From: Effrenium voratum
Lineage: Eukaryota; Sar; Dinophyceae; Suessiales; Symbiodiniaceae
Reading direction: 5' to 3'
Assembly: GCA_963377175.1 (NCBI GenBank)
Contig: CAUJNA010003046.1
Span: 1 to 64,000 of the forward strand
DNA: 64,000 nucleotides
Below, one piece after another: positions 1-8,674 of this stretch. Position 1 is the stretch's first letter; each line of letters opens with the position of its first letter. Below the pieces are notes generated by a model that saw only the letters and a list, made by a program, of their open reading frames with translations, did no database searches and was not told the DNA's origin. A program made the translations under genes and the position numbers.

Positions 1-160
1 CGGGAACGGTCTCCACGGCCACGACCAATTCACGTCGGGTCCGGGGATGTAGACATGCAGTCCGTGCTGGCCGCATTTGTTGAAGAACTGTCGAACGAGC
101 GCATAGAGTTGAAGTGTGTTAACGACCTTGCTTTGGAAACGTTGCTCCGCTTGAAGTTGA

Positions 161-1330
161 TCTCATTCGTTTCCTACATATCCAAATCAATCAAATCACG
201 AGCAGCTTGTCCCTGGTCGTTGTTTTGTTCCGTATCGCATTGCGGTGAAGCACAAGCCACAGTTAGCGCCGGGTATTGAACTTGCGATGGTCAAACATGA
301 CGGTGGTGTGCTTCGCGCTCCTGTTCATGTCTCGCTTCCTGGTATGAGAACTCGCACAGTCGTCACTCTTTACAGTGTTGACTTGGCTCGGCCCATCGTG
401 CTGATGGCATTTTCCGAACCACGTAACTGGTTCACTGCTCTTGCCCGCCATGACGGGCCGCAGGTTGTCACCATAACTCTGGTTGATGACTTACTGAGCG
501 AGTACGGGGGGAGAATCGCCAGACACGTGCTTACCAAACCTTCCGATTTGTTGTTCTTCGCCGGGCCTTGCACGGGGGGATCATCATGGGCACGCCTCAA
601 CAAGACTCGCGGAATTGACACCGCAGAGAAAATCGAGGCCAAACAAAGAGAATTTTGGAGATTGTTTGAACGGTTCGTTGAGATAAAACGTCATGCCATG
701 ACAAAACGAGCCGCGATTTTGTTTGAGTTGCCTGGAAGTTGTGATTATTGGAAAGATGAGAGACTGCATGAGGTTGTGCATGATGGGACTAGTCACGAGT
801 TTGATGGGTGTCGCTATGGCATGAAACAAAGATATGCAAAGAAACCCATGCCAATCAAGAAACCATGGAGAGTTGTCTCATGGAACTTTGAACTTGGTGG
901 CTCGTTGTCTAAGAAATGCAATGGAAACCATGAGCATGGACCTTGTGCTGGTCGTGAAACCAAAGAAACCCAGTTGTACACGTCAAAAATTGTGGGTGTG
1001 ATCCTTCGCCGTTTTCGTGCTCGAGCAAGGTGCCTCAAACCGGCACCGTTGAAACTCGCTCTTGCTTGCATTACGCGAAGGAGATCGCGGAAGCACCAAG
1101 CTACTGCGAGCGAAATCTGCACCACCCCAACTGCACAACCGAGGTGCTGGGTCAGTCCCGAACCTCTAGTGCATACGGGGAGCTGGGTCAGTCCCGAACC
1201 CCAAGCTTCAAGGAGGAGCTGGACGAGTTCGTCACCTCAATCTGAAGCTGGGATCATATTGGGACAATTCCGCGGCTCCATTTGCAGCTGCTTATTTTGG
1301 GTTTTCCTGGTTCTGGAGAATATCATCAAG
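161..1330 (+). CDS. 3' part of a retroelement-type polyprotein with methyltransferase-like motifs
   Basis: The frame is open from 161 and reads in phase with a frame whose first GTG is at 245; there is no convincing ATG, so the protein probably begins upstream or is broken. Counting from 245, residues 107-115 read GPCTGGSSW and 160-169 read FELPGSCDYW. The spacing recalls the Pro-Cys and Glu-Asn/Leu-Pro motifs of cytosine-5 methyltransferase-like domains that I recall at the end of dinoflagellate retrotransposon polyproteins. This is inference by resemblance, because motif I is not evident here. The tail, residues about 250-340, is basic and then repetitive, with two in-frame WVSPEP blocks 36 bp apart. 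The frame runs without a stop into the next protein (from 1331), so the boundary between them is arbitrary. It could also be an unrelated dinoflagellate-specific protein. Confidence 0.45.
1149..1195 (+). repeat. tandem pair of a 36-bp unit containing GGGTCAGTCCC
   Basis: The 18-mer CTGGGTCAGTCCCGAACC begins at 1147 and 1183, giving two copies 36 bp apart; both encode WVSPEP. The 11-bp core recurs exactly at 2798-2808 and 7849-7859, and with one mismatch at 6185-6195, always on the plus strand and only within the first 8 kb. Confidence 0.7.
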
Positions 1331-2929
1331 ATGACCGCCAATCCGACTGTCGTCAATGCGAATGAGTTCTTCTGCGTGCCTGTCGGGAAATCTAGGCAAG
1401 CGGCAGTCTTCTTGGGAAATTTGGTGAAGAACGCCATCGAGGAAGGCAAGAGGATACCCAAGAGGATGGAGATGAACAGCGACCTGGGTATGTGCGTGAA
1501 GTGGATCGAGGACATCGGCGTCCCCGCTATTTATGCATACTCAGCGTACTATTCTGCCAAGGGCCGCGGGATGATGAAAGGTGAAGGGCAGTCGATGAGG
1601 GTTGCCTTAGAGTTCATCAGCAAAGTTTTCGGACAGCTTTCTGCCGACGAATGTATGCTTGGATGGAGGGAATTCTGCAGCAAGGGAAAGAAGATCGTGT
1701 CGGCGCTGAACCAACGTTGCGGTGAGGCAACGATGCTGGCGAAGAACCCCGAGTTGCTCAACGTAACCAAGTACTGCATGGAAGGGGCGGATATGTTGAG
1801 ATCAATCGCGAACATCTGGGATCTCGCACTAGGCGTGGCCGAGGACAACGATGAACGGTCGTTCAAAGCTGCATTCCACCAGGACACCCCGGTTGGGGAG
1901 GTATACAAAGAATTCATCAGCGACGAGTCATCTAGGGCATCGTCATCGAGAAGGTGGAGGAGCTCCGAGGAGTTCCAGACGACTGCAGAGTTAGAGAGGC
2001 ACGATCGGAGAATTGCAAAGTACAGAGATCGAAACTGGGGGAAAGTGTTCACGTTGAGCGTGATCAAGGCTCCCAAGATCGACTCCTACGGCCGTGGTTC
2101 CAAGGACGACTACCAGAAGAATTGGGACCTTGGGTTGGTCTACCAGAATGAGCTGCAGGCATCGATGAAGAACCTCGCATATGCACTGAGGAGGGATGAG
2201 AATGCCAGCCAGAACAATCTGTTGCGCTGGATGATCTGTGGGTCAACCCCCAGTGACGTCTCAGATGCGTGCATCGGGGCGGTCAATTCACTCATGTGCG
2301 TATCGTTCATTATGAGGAGATTGCAGCCATTGCTCGGTGAGAAGGACTCCAAAGATCAGTCGTATACAGCTTATTTCCGTCCAGACAAAAGGGAGCTGAA
2401 CGATCTCTACCGGGAGATTGAGTACGCCAGTGATTTCCTATGGTGCATCGATATGATCTATGAGTCGAAGCTGCCTGCGATGAACATCAACTCCATCAGT
2501 TTGGCACCGCACGCGGCTGACAGGGCCGCTGAGAACCAAGATCGGCGCAAGTGGGTAATCTGGATGAAGGAGATCGAGAAGAAGGCCGAGAAGGACGTCA
2601 TGATCGAATTCTTCCAGAATAAATACTGCACGATTCATGAAATCGAGAGGGAACTGGAGAAGTACCCCGAGGATTTCGTGGTAGGGGAAGAGCCGACATG
2701 GTGGGTGATGGGCTCATCGAAGACGGAGCCGCCACGGAAGACGGAGCGACAGCAGAAGTCGGCATCAAGCTCCGGACAAAGGAGTCAAACCGCTGGTGGG
2801 TCAGTCCCCCAGCCGGGAGCTCCAAGTGGGGGGTCACAAGCCAGCGATGCTGTCAAGATCGACAACGAGATCATTGACTCCATTTTCCGAATGAACTCTG
2901 GCGGTGACGACGACAGATGTGATTATTAA
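1331..2929 (+). CDS. unknown protein, same frame as the preceding polyprotein segment
   Basis: I do not recognise this protein. The ATG at 1331 (MTANPTVVN) follows the repetitive, unstructured end of the previous segment, and from here the translation looks globular for about 430 residues: mixed helix-forming sequence with many charged residues, no transmembrane segment and no signal peptide. The last 80 or so residues, from about 2690, are a Ser/Gln/Gly/Pro-rich low-complexity tail (SSSGQRSQTAGGSVPQPG). The frame ends at 2929, and the next coding frame, open from 2895, overlaps it by about 30 bp in a +1 register. This is compatible with a frameshift mutation, an assembly indel or programmed frameshifting. 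The tail contains the third copy of an 11-bp motif, GGGTCAGTCCC (2798-2808). Uninterrupted length over 1.5 kb supports real coding. Confidence 0.55.
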   Translation: MTANPTVVNANEFFCVPVGKSRQAAVFLGNLVKNAIEEGKRIPKRMEMNSDLGMCVKWIEDIGVPAIYAYSAYYSAKGRGMMKGEGQSMRVALEFISKVFGQLSADECMLGWREFCSKGKKIVSALNQRCGEATMLAKNPELLNVTKYCMEGADMLRSIANIWDLALGVAEDNDERSFKAAFHQDTPVGEVYKEFISDESSRASSSRRWRSSEEFQTTAELERHDRRIAKYRDRNWGKVFTLSVIKAPKIDSYGRGSKDDYQKNWDLGLVYQNELQASMKNLAYALRRDENASQNNLLRWMICGSTPSDVSDACIGAVNSLMCVSFIMRRLQPLLGEKDSKDQSYTAYFRPDKRELNDLYREIEYASDFLWCIDMIYESKLPAMNINSISLAPHAADRAAENQDRRKWVIWMKEIEKKAEKDVMIEFFQNKYCTIHEIERELEKYPEDFVVGEEPTWWVMGSSKTEPPRKTERQQKSASSSGQRSQTAGGSVPQPGAPSGGSQASDAVKIDNEIIDSIFRMNSGGDDDRCDY

Positions 2930-4046
2930 CCCAACTGCTGGACATGATACCTACACTTCATTCGAAGGGGGTATTACTTTGGGCGGCGCGACTGTCAATG
3001 TGAAATTCAACATAGACAACAATACGGGGTACCCAATCATACAAACTGTATTTGGGCCGTGTCTTGCAGAAGGCAGGAACGCAACATATTGGGAGTGTAT
3101 GCTGAGATGCCTGACCTCTTCGCTATTGCACTTCGAGGAGAAGACCAGCGCGGAGAAGATCATTCTTTCCTATGTTTGGAAGGGAAATGCGGCATGGCTA
3201 CAGCTGTATGCTTTCTTGTGTGCCCAAACAGGATGCTTGATTACTGGACGCCTTCCGGGCGCCAAAGCCATCAACGCGTTGATTCAGGCGGAGACGAACC
3301 CGGACAACGCACCTGGACAGTTGAACCGGATTATCAAGAGGCAGAAGAGGAGCCCCATTGGCGAGGCGACGATTCGCGACATGATGATCCACAAGAAGAG
3401 CTTCTTGGTCCTGGATTGGCCCCTGAGGGCCGTCAACTCGAAAGGGAGCACTAAGACCTTCCAGATGATGGTCAACGAACAGGGATGGACAAACATCGAG
3501 GAGAGATCATACTATGGGTCGAGTGAGCAAGTCTCCTCACCCAACGACACGTTGAATATCATCTCCAGATTGCAGAAGCTGGATAAGCTCATCGCTGAAC
3601 GGCGGAGGCGAGACATGGATGACTCGCCAATGTCGGTGCACATCTGGATGTCGCTATATGATTGGGGGTGCATGAGAGGATGCGGATGGCAGGTGACCGC
3701 CAACCCCATCATCGACTACCTGCAGAAGGCGATATCTGACCTCGTCAACACATGCAAGGGCCTGGTCGTGGTGTGCGTGAATCGCGATGTTGCTTTCCAT
3801 GGTGGAAGAGGGGACTTGGGGACGATCGCCAACAAGGTTAGCGAGATCTGCAAGGCGGCAGGCGCGCTGGTGACCGAGAACGATCGCCTGTGGCGCGTGG
3901 TCCATGCGCTCACAGGAAAGAACTACAAGATCCCTGGGAGCTCGAACTTGCAACACTTCCTCCTGAAGCGACTGCTGATTGAGAAATCCATCGATGCGGT
4001 CGCACCAAGCAACGCGTTTGTGGTGAGCTGGAGGGGACGTGCATAA
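2895..4046 (+). CDS. unknown protein, second frame of the plus-strand coding tract
   Basis: The frame opens after a TGA at 2892 and has a GTG but no early ATG, so it is probably read as a continuation of the upstream protein. I do not recognise a family. The first 130 residues are hydrophobic/aromatic-rich with several cysteines. A second block (around 3640-4000) has a Rossmann-like flavour: a hydrophobic strand LVVVCVNRD, then a glycine-rich loop FHGGRGDL and helix IANKVSEICKAAG. A hydrolase or nuclease fold is possible but not supported by a complete motif. At the 3' end the frame stops at 4046, while the neighbouring frame (codon phase of 4037) carries on with ELEGTCINEPDLRFNIP, which reads as the natural continuation. 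The stop therefore looks like the result of a one-base indel near 4030. Confidence 0.5.
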   Translation, partial: TLAVTTTDVIINPTAGHDTYTSFEGGITLGGATVNVKFNIDNNTGYPIIQTVFGPCLAEGRNATYWECMLRCLTSSLLHFEEKTSAEKIILSYVWKGNAAWLQLYAFLCAQTGCLITGRLPGAKAINALIQAETNPDNAPGQLNRIIKRQKRSPIGEATIRDMMIHKKSFLVLDWPLRAVNSKGSTKTFQMMVNEQGWTNIEERSYYGSSEQVSSPNDTLNIISRLQKLDKLIAERRRRDMDDSPMSVHIWMSLYDWGCMRGCGWQVTANPIIDYLQKAISDLVNTCKGLVVVCVNRDVAFHGGRGDLGTIANKVSEICKAAGALVTENDRLWRVVHALTGKNYKIPGSSNLQHFLLKRLLIEKSIDAVAPSNAFVVSWRGRA

Positions 4047-4950
4047 ACGAGCCCGACCTTCGATTCAACATCCCGAAGAACATGGAGGAATCGAAGGTGA
4101 AATTCGAGTACAAGCCGACCTTCACTGCACAGTCGAAGAGGAAACAAGAGCAGCAAGATGAAGGACACGGCAAGCAGGATGCTTTTGGGAAAGCCGATAT
4201 CGGTGATCAACGTCTTCGATGGTATACGGTCACGGAGCTCAGCAAGTTTATCTGCGAACTTTGCGCTAAAGAGATGCAGATGAGCAAGTCGAAGGTGCTC
4301 GGACCGAACTCGAAGTACAATCCCTCTTCTTGCGTGAACTGTTGCGCGAACTGGAACGCGGACACGAACGGTATTGCAAGGTCTATCGAGGGGAAGAAAA
4401 TGTACACGCGCCTCTTCGCGGAATGCGTGGTGGCAATCCCCGACCTTCATAACCTCATGGTGAGCGTCAACAACATCCAGGCCATGATCACGATCATACG
4501 GGAGCTCGTGTATTCTAAGCTGAAGAAGGAGCTTTCCCACGTGGGATTCGTGAGCATGACTCGATCACATCCCGGGATGCGCACAATTGCTTCCCGTGAC
4601 CGTTGTTGTAGAACTGTGCAAGAATTCCGAGGGAGTCGAGGAGAGGATGTCCATCTTTTTGATAGACAAGGATCTTGGCAATGTGGCATATTCGTCCTGG
4701 ATCAAGAGTGTGCTCGACCAAGGAACGATGTATGAACTCCTGGGACAAACCACGAACGAGGAATCCTTGGGAGACGTCGTCGAGATGGTGTTGGGATTCT
4801 TTGAGGTGATGTCGTACTTCCAGCACGAACTGCCACTGTGGAAGGATGCATGGAAGATCAAGAGGGAGTTCGAGCAGTCAATAGTGCGACACCTCGCCGG
4901 GAACGTGACCCACAAGGTTCCAAGAGAAAGGCCACGGAGGGCGAAGATGA
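4037..4950 (+). pseudogene. continuation of the plus-strand polyprotein, split over two frames; zinc-ribbon-like segment
   Basis: Coding resumes in the phase of 4037-4580 and then switches to the phase of 4587 until about 4900. The first piece contains a paired-cysteine arrangement, CELC (about 4255) and CVNC (about 4330), separated by roughly 25 residues, followed by another Cys. This would suit a zinc ribbon or treble clef. The second piece (LLPVTVVVELCKNSEG onward) is a well-formed mixed alpha/beta sequence without a recognised domain. Neither piece makes a complete protein: the first runs into nonsense after about 4560 and the second after about 4900, where the phase of 4838 takes over. 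Two shifts in 400 bp suggest a decaying copy or indel errors in the assembly. No function is assigned. Confidence 0.45.
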
Positions 4951-7825
4951 GGGTCTTGGTCAAGCACCAGACCCGAGTCGAAGTTCTCAGCCCAATGCTG
5001 AGAAGGAAGACAAGAAGCAGCGAGTGATCGACGGGCGGAGAGCGGCACTAGGATTCCTGGAGTCAATGGAGAAGTGCATGGGAGATATGGGGATCTGTAA
5101 GAAGTGCGCGAACCTGGCCCACGACGGCGACTGCAAGGACATTGAAGAGGCTGCTGGAAATGAGAAGGCGATGAAGGTGCTCCGTGAGCTACTCAGCAGT
5201 GACCCCGTTTCATCTGATGAAGACATGGGGGATACGGAGGAACCGTCCTCATCAACGTCCAAGGAAAGAAAGAAAGGGGGACAAGCAGGGAAAGAAACAA
5301 TTGAGATGTACAGCTACACTATTAATTTGGTGGAGATGGCTGACACGGCTGAGGGAGGAGAGCTACAATGTGGTGGCGTCGACCTCACCTACAACCCGTG
5401 CGGGGACAGCAGGACGTTCAAGAAAACGCTCGAGGTGGGATGTGACACCATCCCGTGCTACATCCCGAAGTATGGCGATGTGAGTGATGTGCACTTGCCA
5501 TGGGCGTATGCGTCCATCGTTGACCCCAAATACTTTCCCAAAGGTGCAATCCTAGAGCAAGTGGACGTGATGCAACTTGGCAAGAGTGTCAACTTCTGCA
5601 TTGCTCCTTTCGACGGTGCTCCACTATGCAGGATTGGTGATGATCGCTCGGTATTTGCTACAAGGGACCAAGCAAACCAGCTATCTCACGACCTATGCAG
5701 AGTCCTTCGACACAAGATCGGCAATTGCCGAGGAAGTGCTTTCAGGTGCGACGAGGGTGGATGGGTCGACATTGATGCTGACATTGACGACCGAAACAAC
5801 GACATATTCCCACCTAACACCTCGAGAGCGAAACGATACATGGGCATCATGGAGGTGATCAAGTGGCAGGAATCCGGAAGCAAGAAGTCGAGATTCCAGG
5901 TTCTGGCAGCAAGGTTTCCGAGCATCATGAACCCGAACGACACGAGGGCAGCCAGGGAGGAAATGAACAAGGCTGGCGTGGATCGGGACTACATCGACAG
6001 GATGTTCAACAGATGCGATGGATGGTACAGACCTTGGTGCATCCGAGTCACAACCGGTCACAGTGATTTTGGATTCATGAGCTCATCCGCACTGGCGAAT
6101 AGGTATTCCGCAAGGATGGGTGATTCTCTCGGAGGAGCATTCCATGTAACGTATGTGAAAAACCTGCCAAGCATCGTACGCTGTGGGTTAGTCCCCGGCG
6201 GAATCGATGGCGGCAACAGGCTAGCACTGCACTTCGGGGCGTTTGCTCCATGGGATGAGATGAACGTGGCGACGAAGACAACGCTACGGAACGTGAGGAG
6301 AGGGGATCCGATTGCAATCATCTACATTCCCAGTGCAACCCTCGCGCGGTATGGAGCTGGAGTCGCGGCTAATGGGACTTTCATGGTCTTTGACGTGATC
6401 CCGTTCTATGAGGTCAAGTCCGTTTGGATTGGCAAAAGCAACGGAGGGAAGCGCCTAAATTACGCTGACATCAAGAGGGCGTACTCGAAGTGTGTGGAGA
6501 ACGAGATTTGCCCTGGCTTCGTCAACTCATCCCAAGAGTCGGCTGCGATGTTCCTCCAGAACGTCGCAAAGATCAGCGAGAGGATGCCGGAGACTGAGAC
6601 AGGTGCCGATCATCTGCACTACATCGTTGACATGGTTAATCGTGCCTGCGAACTCTATCGAATCAACAAGATGGAGGAGTTCAACGCACAGGTCAACGAG
6701 GTCCGGGACGAAATCAGCAAAGTCGTCATCCTGAATGATGAGACATGGGAAGGACTGAGGTGCCGGATATGTCCATCATGTACGACCGCGATCCCCACCT
6801 GCTTCTGCTTATGCCTGGAGTGCGAGGCACAACTGATCTCCATCGGAAGATACTACATTCACATCAAATCCGATGACGAGGAGGACAACCAAATCCCCAA
6901 CGTCTCTGGAGATGCCAGGCGTGCACAGGAAGAAGCTAACCACGATGCGGCAGCACAGGAGGATGAAGACGAAGCGGAGGAAGTTCCGGGAGAAGATGAC
7001 GACATGGACACGCAAGGATATACATCCGGCTATGCGTCAGAAGAAGAAGACAGCGGTTGGCATTACCGCGACAACGATCTGGCGTCACGGGACATTATAA
7101 GTTCCCAACGGATGGCGATCTGCCTTGACGAGCCGCGTGAGGCTCAGTACATGGCAGGATTTATCGCACTCCAGCTGTCCAAGATGTGGGGGATGTTTGA
7201 AGGTGGTGAGGAGAGAACGATGAATGCCGGACTCGAAGGGAGGCCGGGCTGCCCTTATCACAATGACTTCAAGAGGTACCCCAACATCACCGATCAGGAT
7301 CAGGAAGGTATACTCTTACCATCAACAGCGAAGAAAATTTCTCAGTCGGAGAATGTTCGGTCGAGATCCTTCCGATCGGTTGAGGAGCGTGAAGATTATA
7401 TTCGTATGATGGTGTGCAAATGCGAGGGACTTTACACATTCTACAAGCTGTGGATTGCAGCGAGAATCCTCGATGTCACCAAGGAAGAAATGAAGCTCCT
7501 GGTCAAGGACCGAGTGCACCCGGTGGGTGATATTATTTTCAGATGCTTTGCACTAGCTTTCAACTGTAAGTATATATCATTCGTGAGGGATGGCCTGAAC
7601 CTTGGCAAGAATGGTTACACGGTCAACGTGAGCGCCATCATCTCGGCCATCGACCCGAACAAATGCGACACACCCCTGCTGGATTGGTGCCTTCGGAAAG
7701 GGCACTGGTTGCCAGAGGACTACAACAAGAAGTGTGTCCGGGCACGAGAAGCCCAGAAGAACTTGGACGAGGAGTTCCGCCGACGTACCCATAGGCTGTC
7801 CATTGGGGACAGGTATGCTTCGTGA
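4838..7825 (+). CDS. large protein with RNA 2'-phosphotransferase (Tpt1/KptA-like) domain
   Basis: This is the longest frame in the window (995 codons). Residues 282-310 match the N-terminal winged-helix signature of the Tpt1/KptA family: LSHDLCRVLRHK, with R291-H292, then DEGGWVDID. The second lobe follows after an insertion: IRVTTGHS (H408), HVTYVKNLPSIVRCGL (H436, T438) and NRLALHFGAF (H465), matching in order the family's GHS, HGT...I...GL and R..HLA motifs. Known Tpt1 enzymes use NAD+ to remove a 2'-phosphate from RNA, as in tRNA splicing; related ADP-ribosyl transfer to nucleic-acid ends is also reported. Typical Tpt1 proteins have about 200-250 residues, so here the domain is embedded. 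Flanks: Cys-rich N-terminal KKCANLAHDGDC, a C-terminal Cys cluster (CRICPSCTTAIPTCFCLCLEC, residues about 644-664, shown in part), an acidic stretch (residues about 675-730) and an unknown end. Real coding is near certain; activity is untested. Confidence 0.75.
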   Translation: MEGCMEDQEGVRAVNSATPRRERDPQGSKRKATEGEDEGLGQAPDPSRSSQPNAEKEDKKQRVIDGRRAALGFLESMEKCMGDMGICKKCANLAHDGDCKDIEEAAGNEKAMKVLRELLSSDPVSSDEDMGDTEEPSSSTSKERKKGGQAGKETIEMYSYTINLVEMADTAEGGELQCGGVDLTYNPCGDSRTFKKTLEVGCDTIPCYIPKYGDVSDVHLPWAYASIVDPKYFPKGAILEQVDVMQLGKSVNFCIAPFDGAPLCRIGDDRSVFATRDQANQLSHDLCRVLRHKIGNCRGSAFRCDEGGWVDIDADIDDRNNDIFPPNTSRAKRYMGIMEVIKWQESGSKKSRFQVLAARFPSIMNPNDTRAAREEMNKAGVDRDYIDRMFNRCDGWYRPWCIRVTTGHSDFGFMSSSALANRYSARMGDSLGGAFHVTYVKNLPSIVRCGLVPGGIDGGNRLALHFGAFAPWDEMNVATKTTLRNVRRGDPIAIIYIPSATLARYGAGVAANGTFMVFDVIPFYEVKSVWIGKSNGGKRLNYADIKRAYSKCVENEICPGFVNSSQESAAMFLQNVAKISERMPETETGADHLHYIVDMVNRACELYRINKMEEFNAQVNEVRDEISKVVILNDETWEGLRCRICPSCTTAIPTCFCLCLECEAQLISIGRYYIHIKSDDEEDNQIPNVSGDARRAQEEANHDAAAQEDEDEAEEVPGEDDDMDTQGYTSGYASEEEDSGWHYRDNDLASRDIISSQRMAICLDEPREAQYMAGFIALQLSKMWGMFEGGEERTMNAGLEGRPGCPYHNDFKRYPNITDQDQEGILLPSTAKKISQSENVRSRSFRSVEEREDYIRMMVCKCEGLYTFYKLWIAARILDVTKEEMKLLVKDRVHPVGDIIFRCFALAFNCKYISFVRDGLNLGKNGYTVNVSAIISAIDPNKCDTPLLDWCLRKGHWLPEDYNKKCVRAREAQKNLDEEFRRRTHRLSIGDRYAS

Positions 7826-8674
7826 AGATGCTGATTGCGGTACGATGTGGGTCAGTCCCCATCTGTTACTTGCGTCACATCGACACTGTTTCGGTGGAAC
7901 GACTTATGTCATGATTTATATTCATGTGTCCAAGATGATTGGGTGTGTACATGGTTACATATTCCGATGACTATGACGCTCTGGATATTCATGGATGGAA
8001 CTATTACCTTATAGATGATATCTTTTCATTATTTATGCATTGTCCATGGTATCTGGAATGGCTATGATTTGCATTGATTACTCACCGATGTTTCTTTGCC
8101 GGAAATATGCAGACCGATTACAAGCAGGCGCCTCTGGTGGACTTTTGCGGCCAACCCATTTATGGATGACAGCTGCGCGATGCGCAAATGCGGCAGCTGG
8201 ATTGTTCGTTGGTGGTCAAATGACGTGACGATTGTGTATTATATACACCTGCATATGGATGTGTGCTTCGATTGGAGGATGAATGTTTCACTTTTCGTAC
8301 AATCGAACCCGGCATGTTTCACAGCGAATGAACGGTGTAGTGATAGCCACGACACGATTTCGTAGGAAGCCGTGGCCAGTGGAACCGCATGAAACAATTG
8401 GGTGTTAGCCCCGTGCCGAAATTGGGTAGCTGAGGTCCTTGTTGGTGTTGCTTCCCAAGTTCCATTGATCGCCATTTGGCTCAAGACACAATTGAGGTTC
8501 AAGATCTGATGTGTGACTGCATACATACGTGATCGGCATTGAGAGCGAAAACTCTTTGCTTGCGCTGCATTTGTCAGGACCACTGTTGTAACTATCATTC
8601 CTTCTCCCTTACAACGTTTACACGGGTTCGGCTATAACGGCATCGTCCGTATACACCTTTCTACGTGGTTGGTA
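7826..8674. other. intergenic, no gene
   Basis: No coding frame of convincing quality on either strand. It holds one copy of the GGGTCAGTCCC motif 24 bp downstream of the Tpt1-like stop codon and a spliced-leader-like 15-mer (8471-8485). It separates the plus-strand tract from the 3' end of the minus-strand gene cluster, so the two transcription units converge here. Confidence 0.6.
8471..8485 (+). other. possible relict of a dinoflagellate spliced leader
   Basis: GCCATTTGGCTCAAG matches the 3' part of the conserved dinoflagellate spliced leader (AGCCATTTTGGCTCAAG) with one T missing. Relict leaders mark genes that were reinserted from trans-spliced mRNA. No plus-strand gene follows it directly, so chance similarity or decay cannot be excluded. 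Confidence 0.25.

Noticed and set aside
3923..4540. Minus-strand open frame of 205 codons
   Set aside because: Antisense shadow of the plus-strand coding tract; composition is that of a reversed coding sequence.
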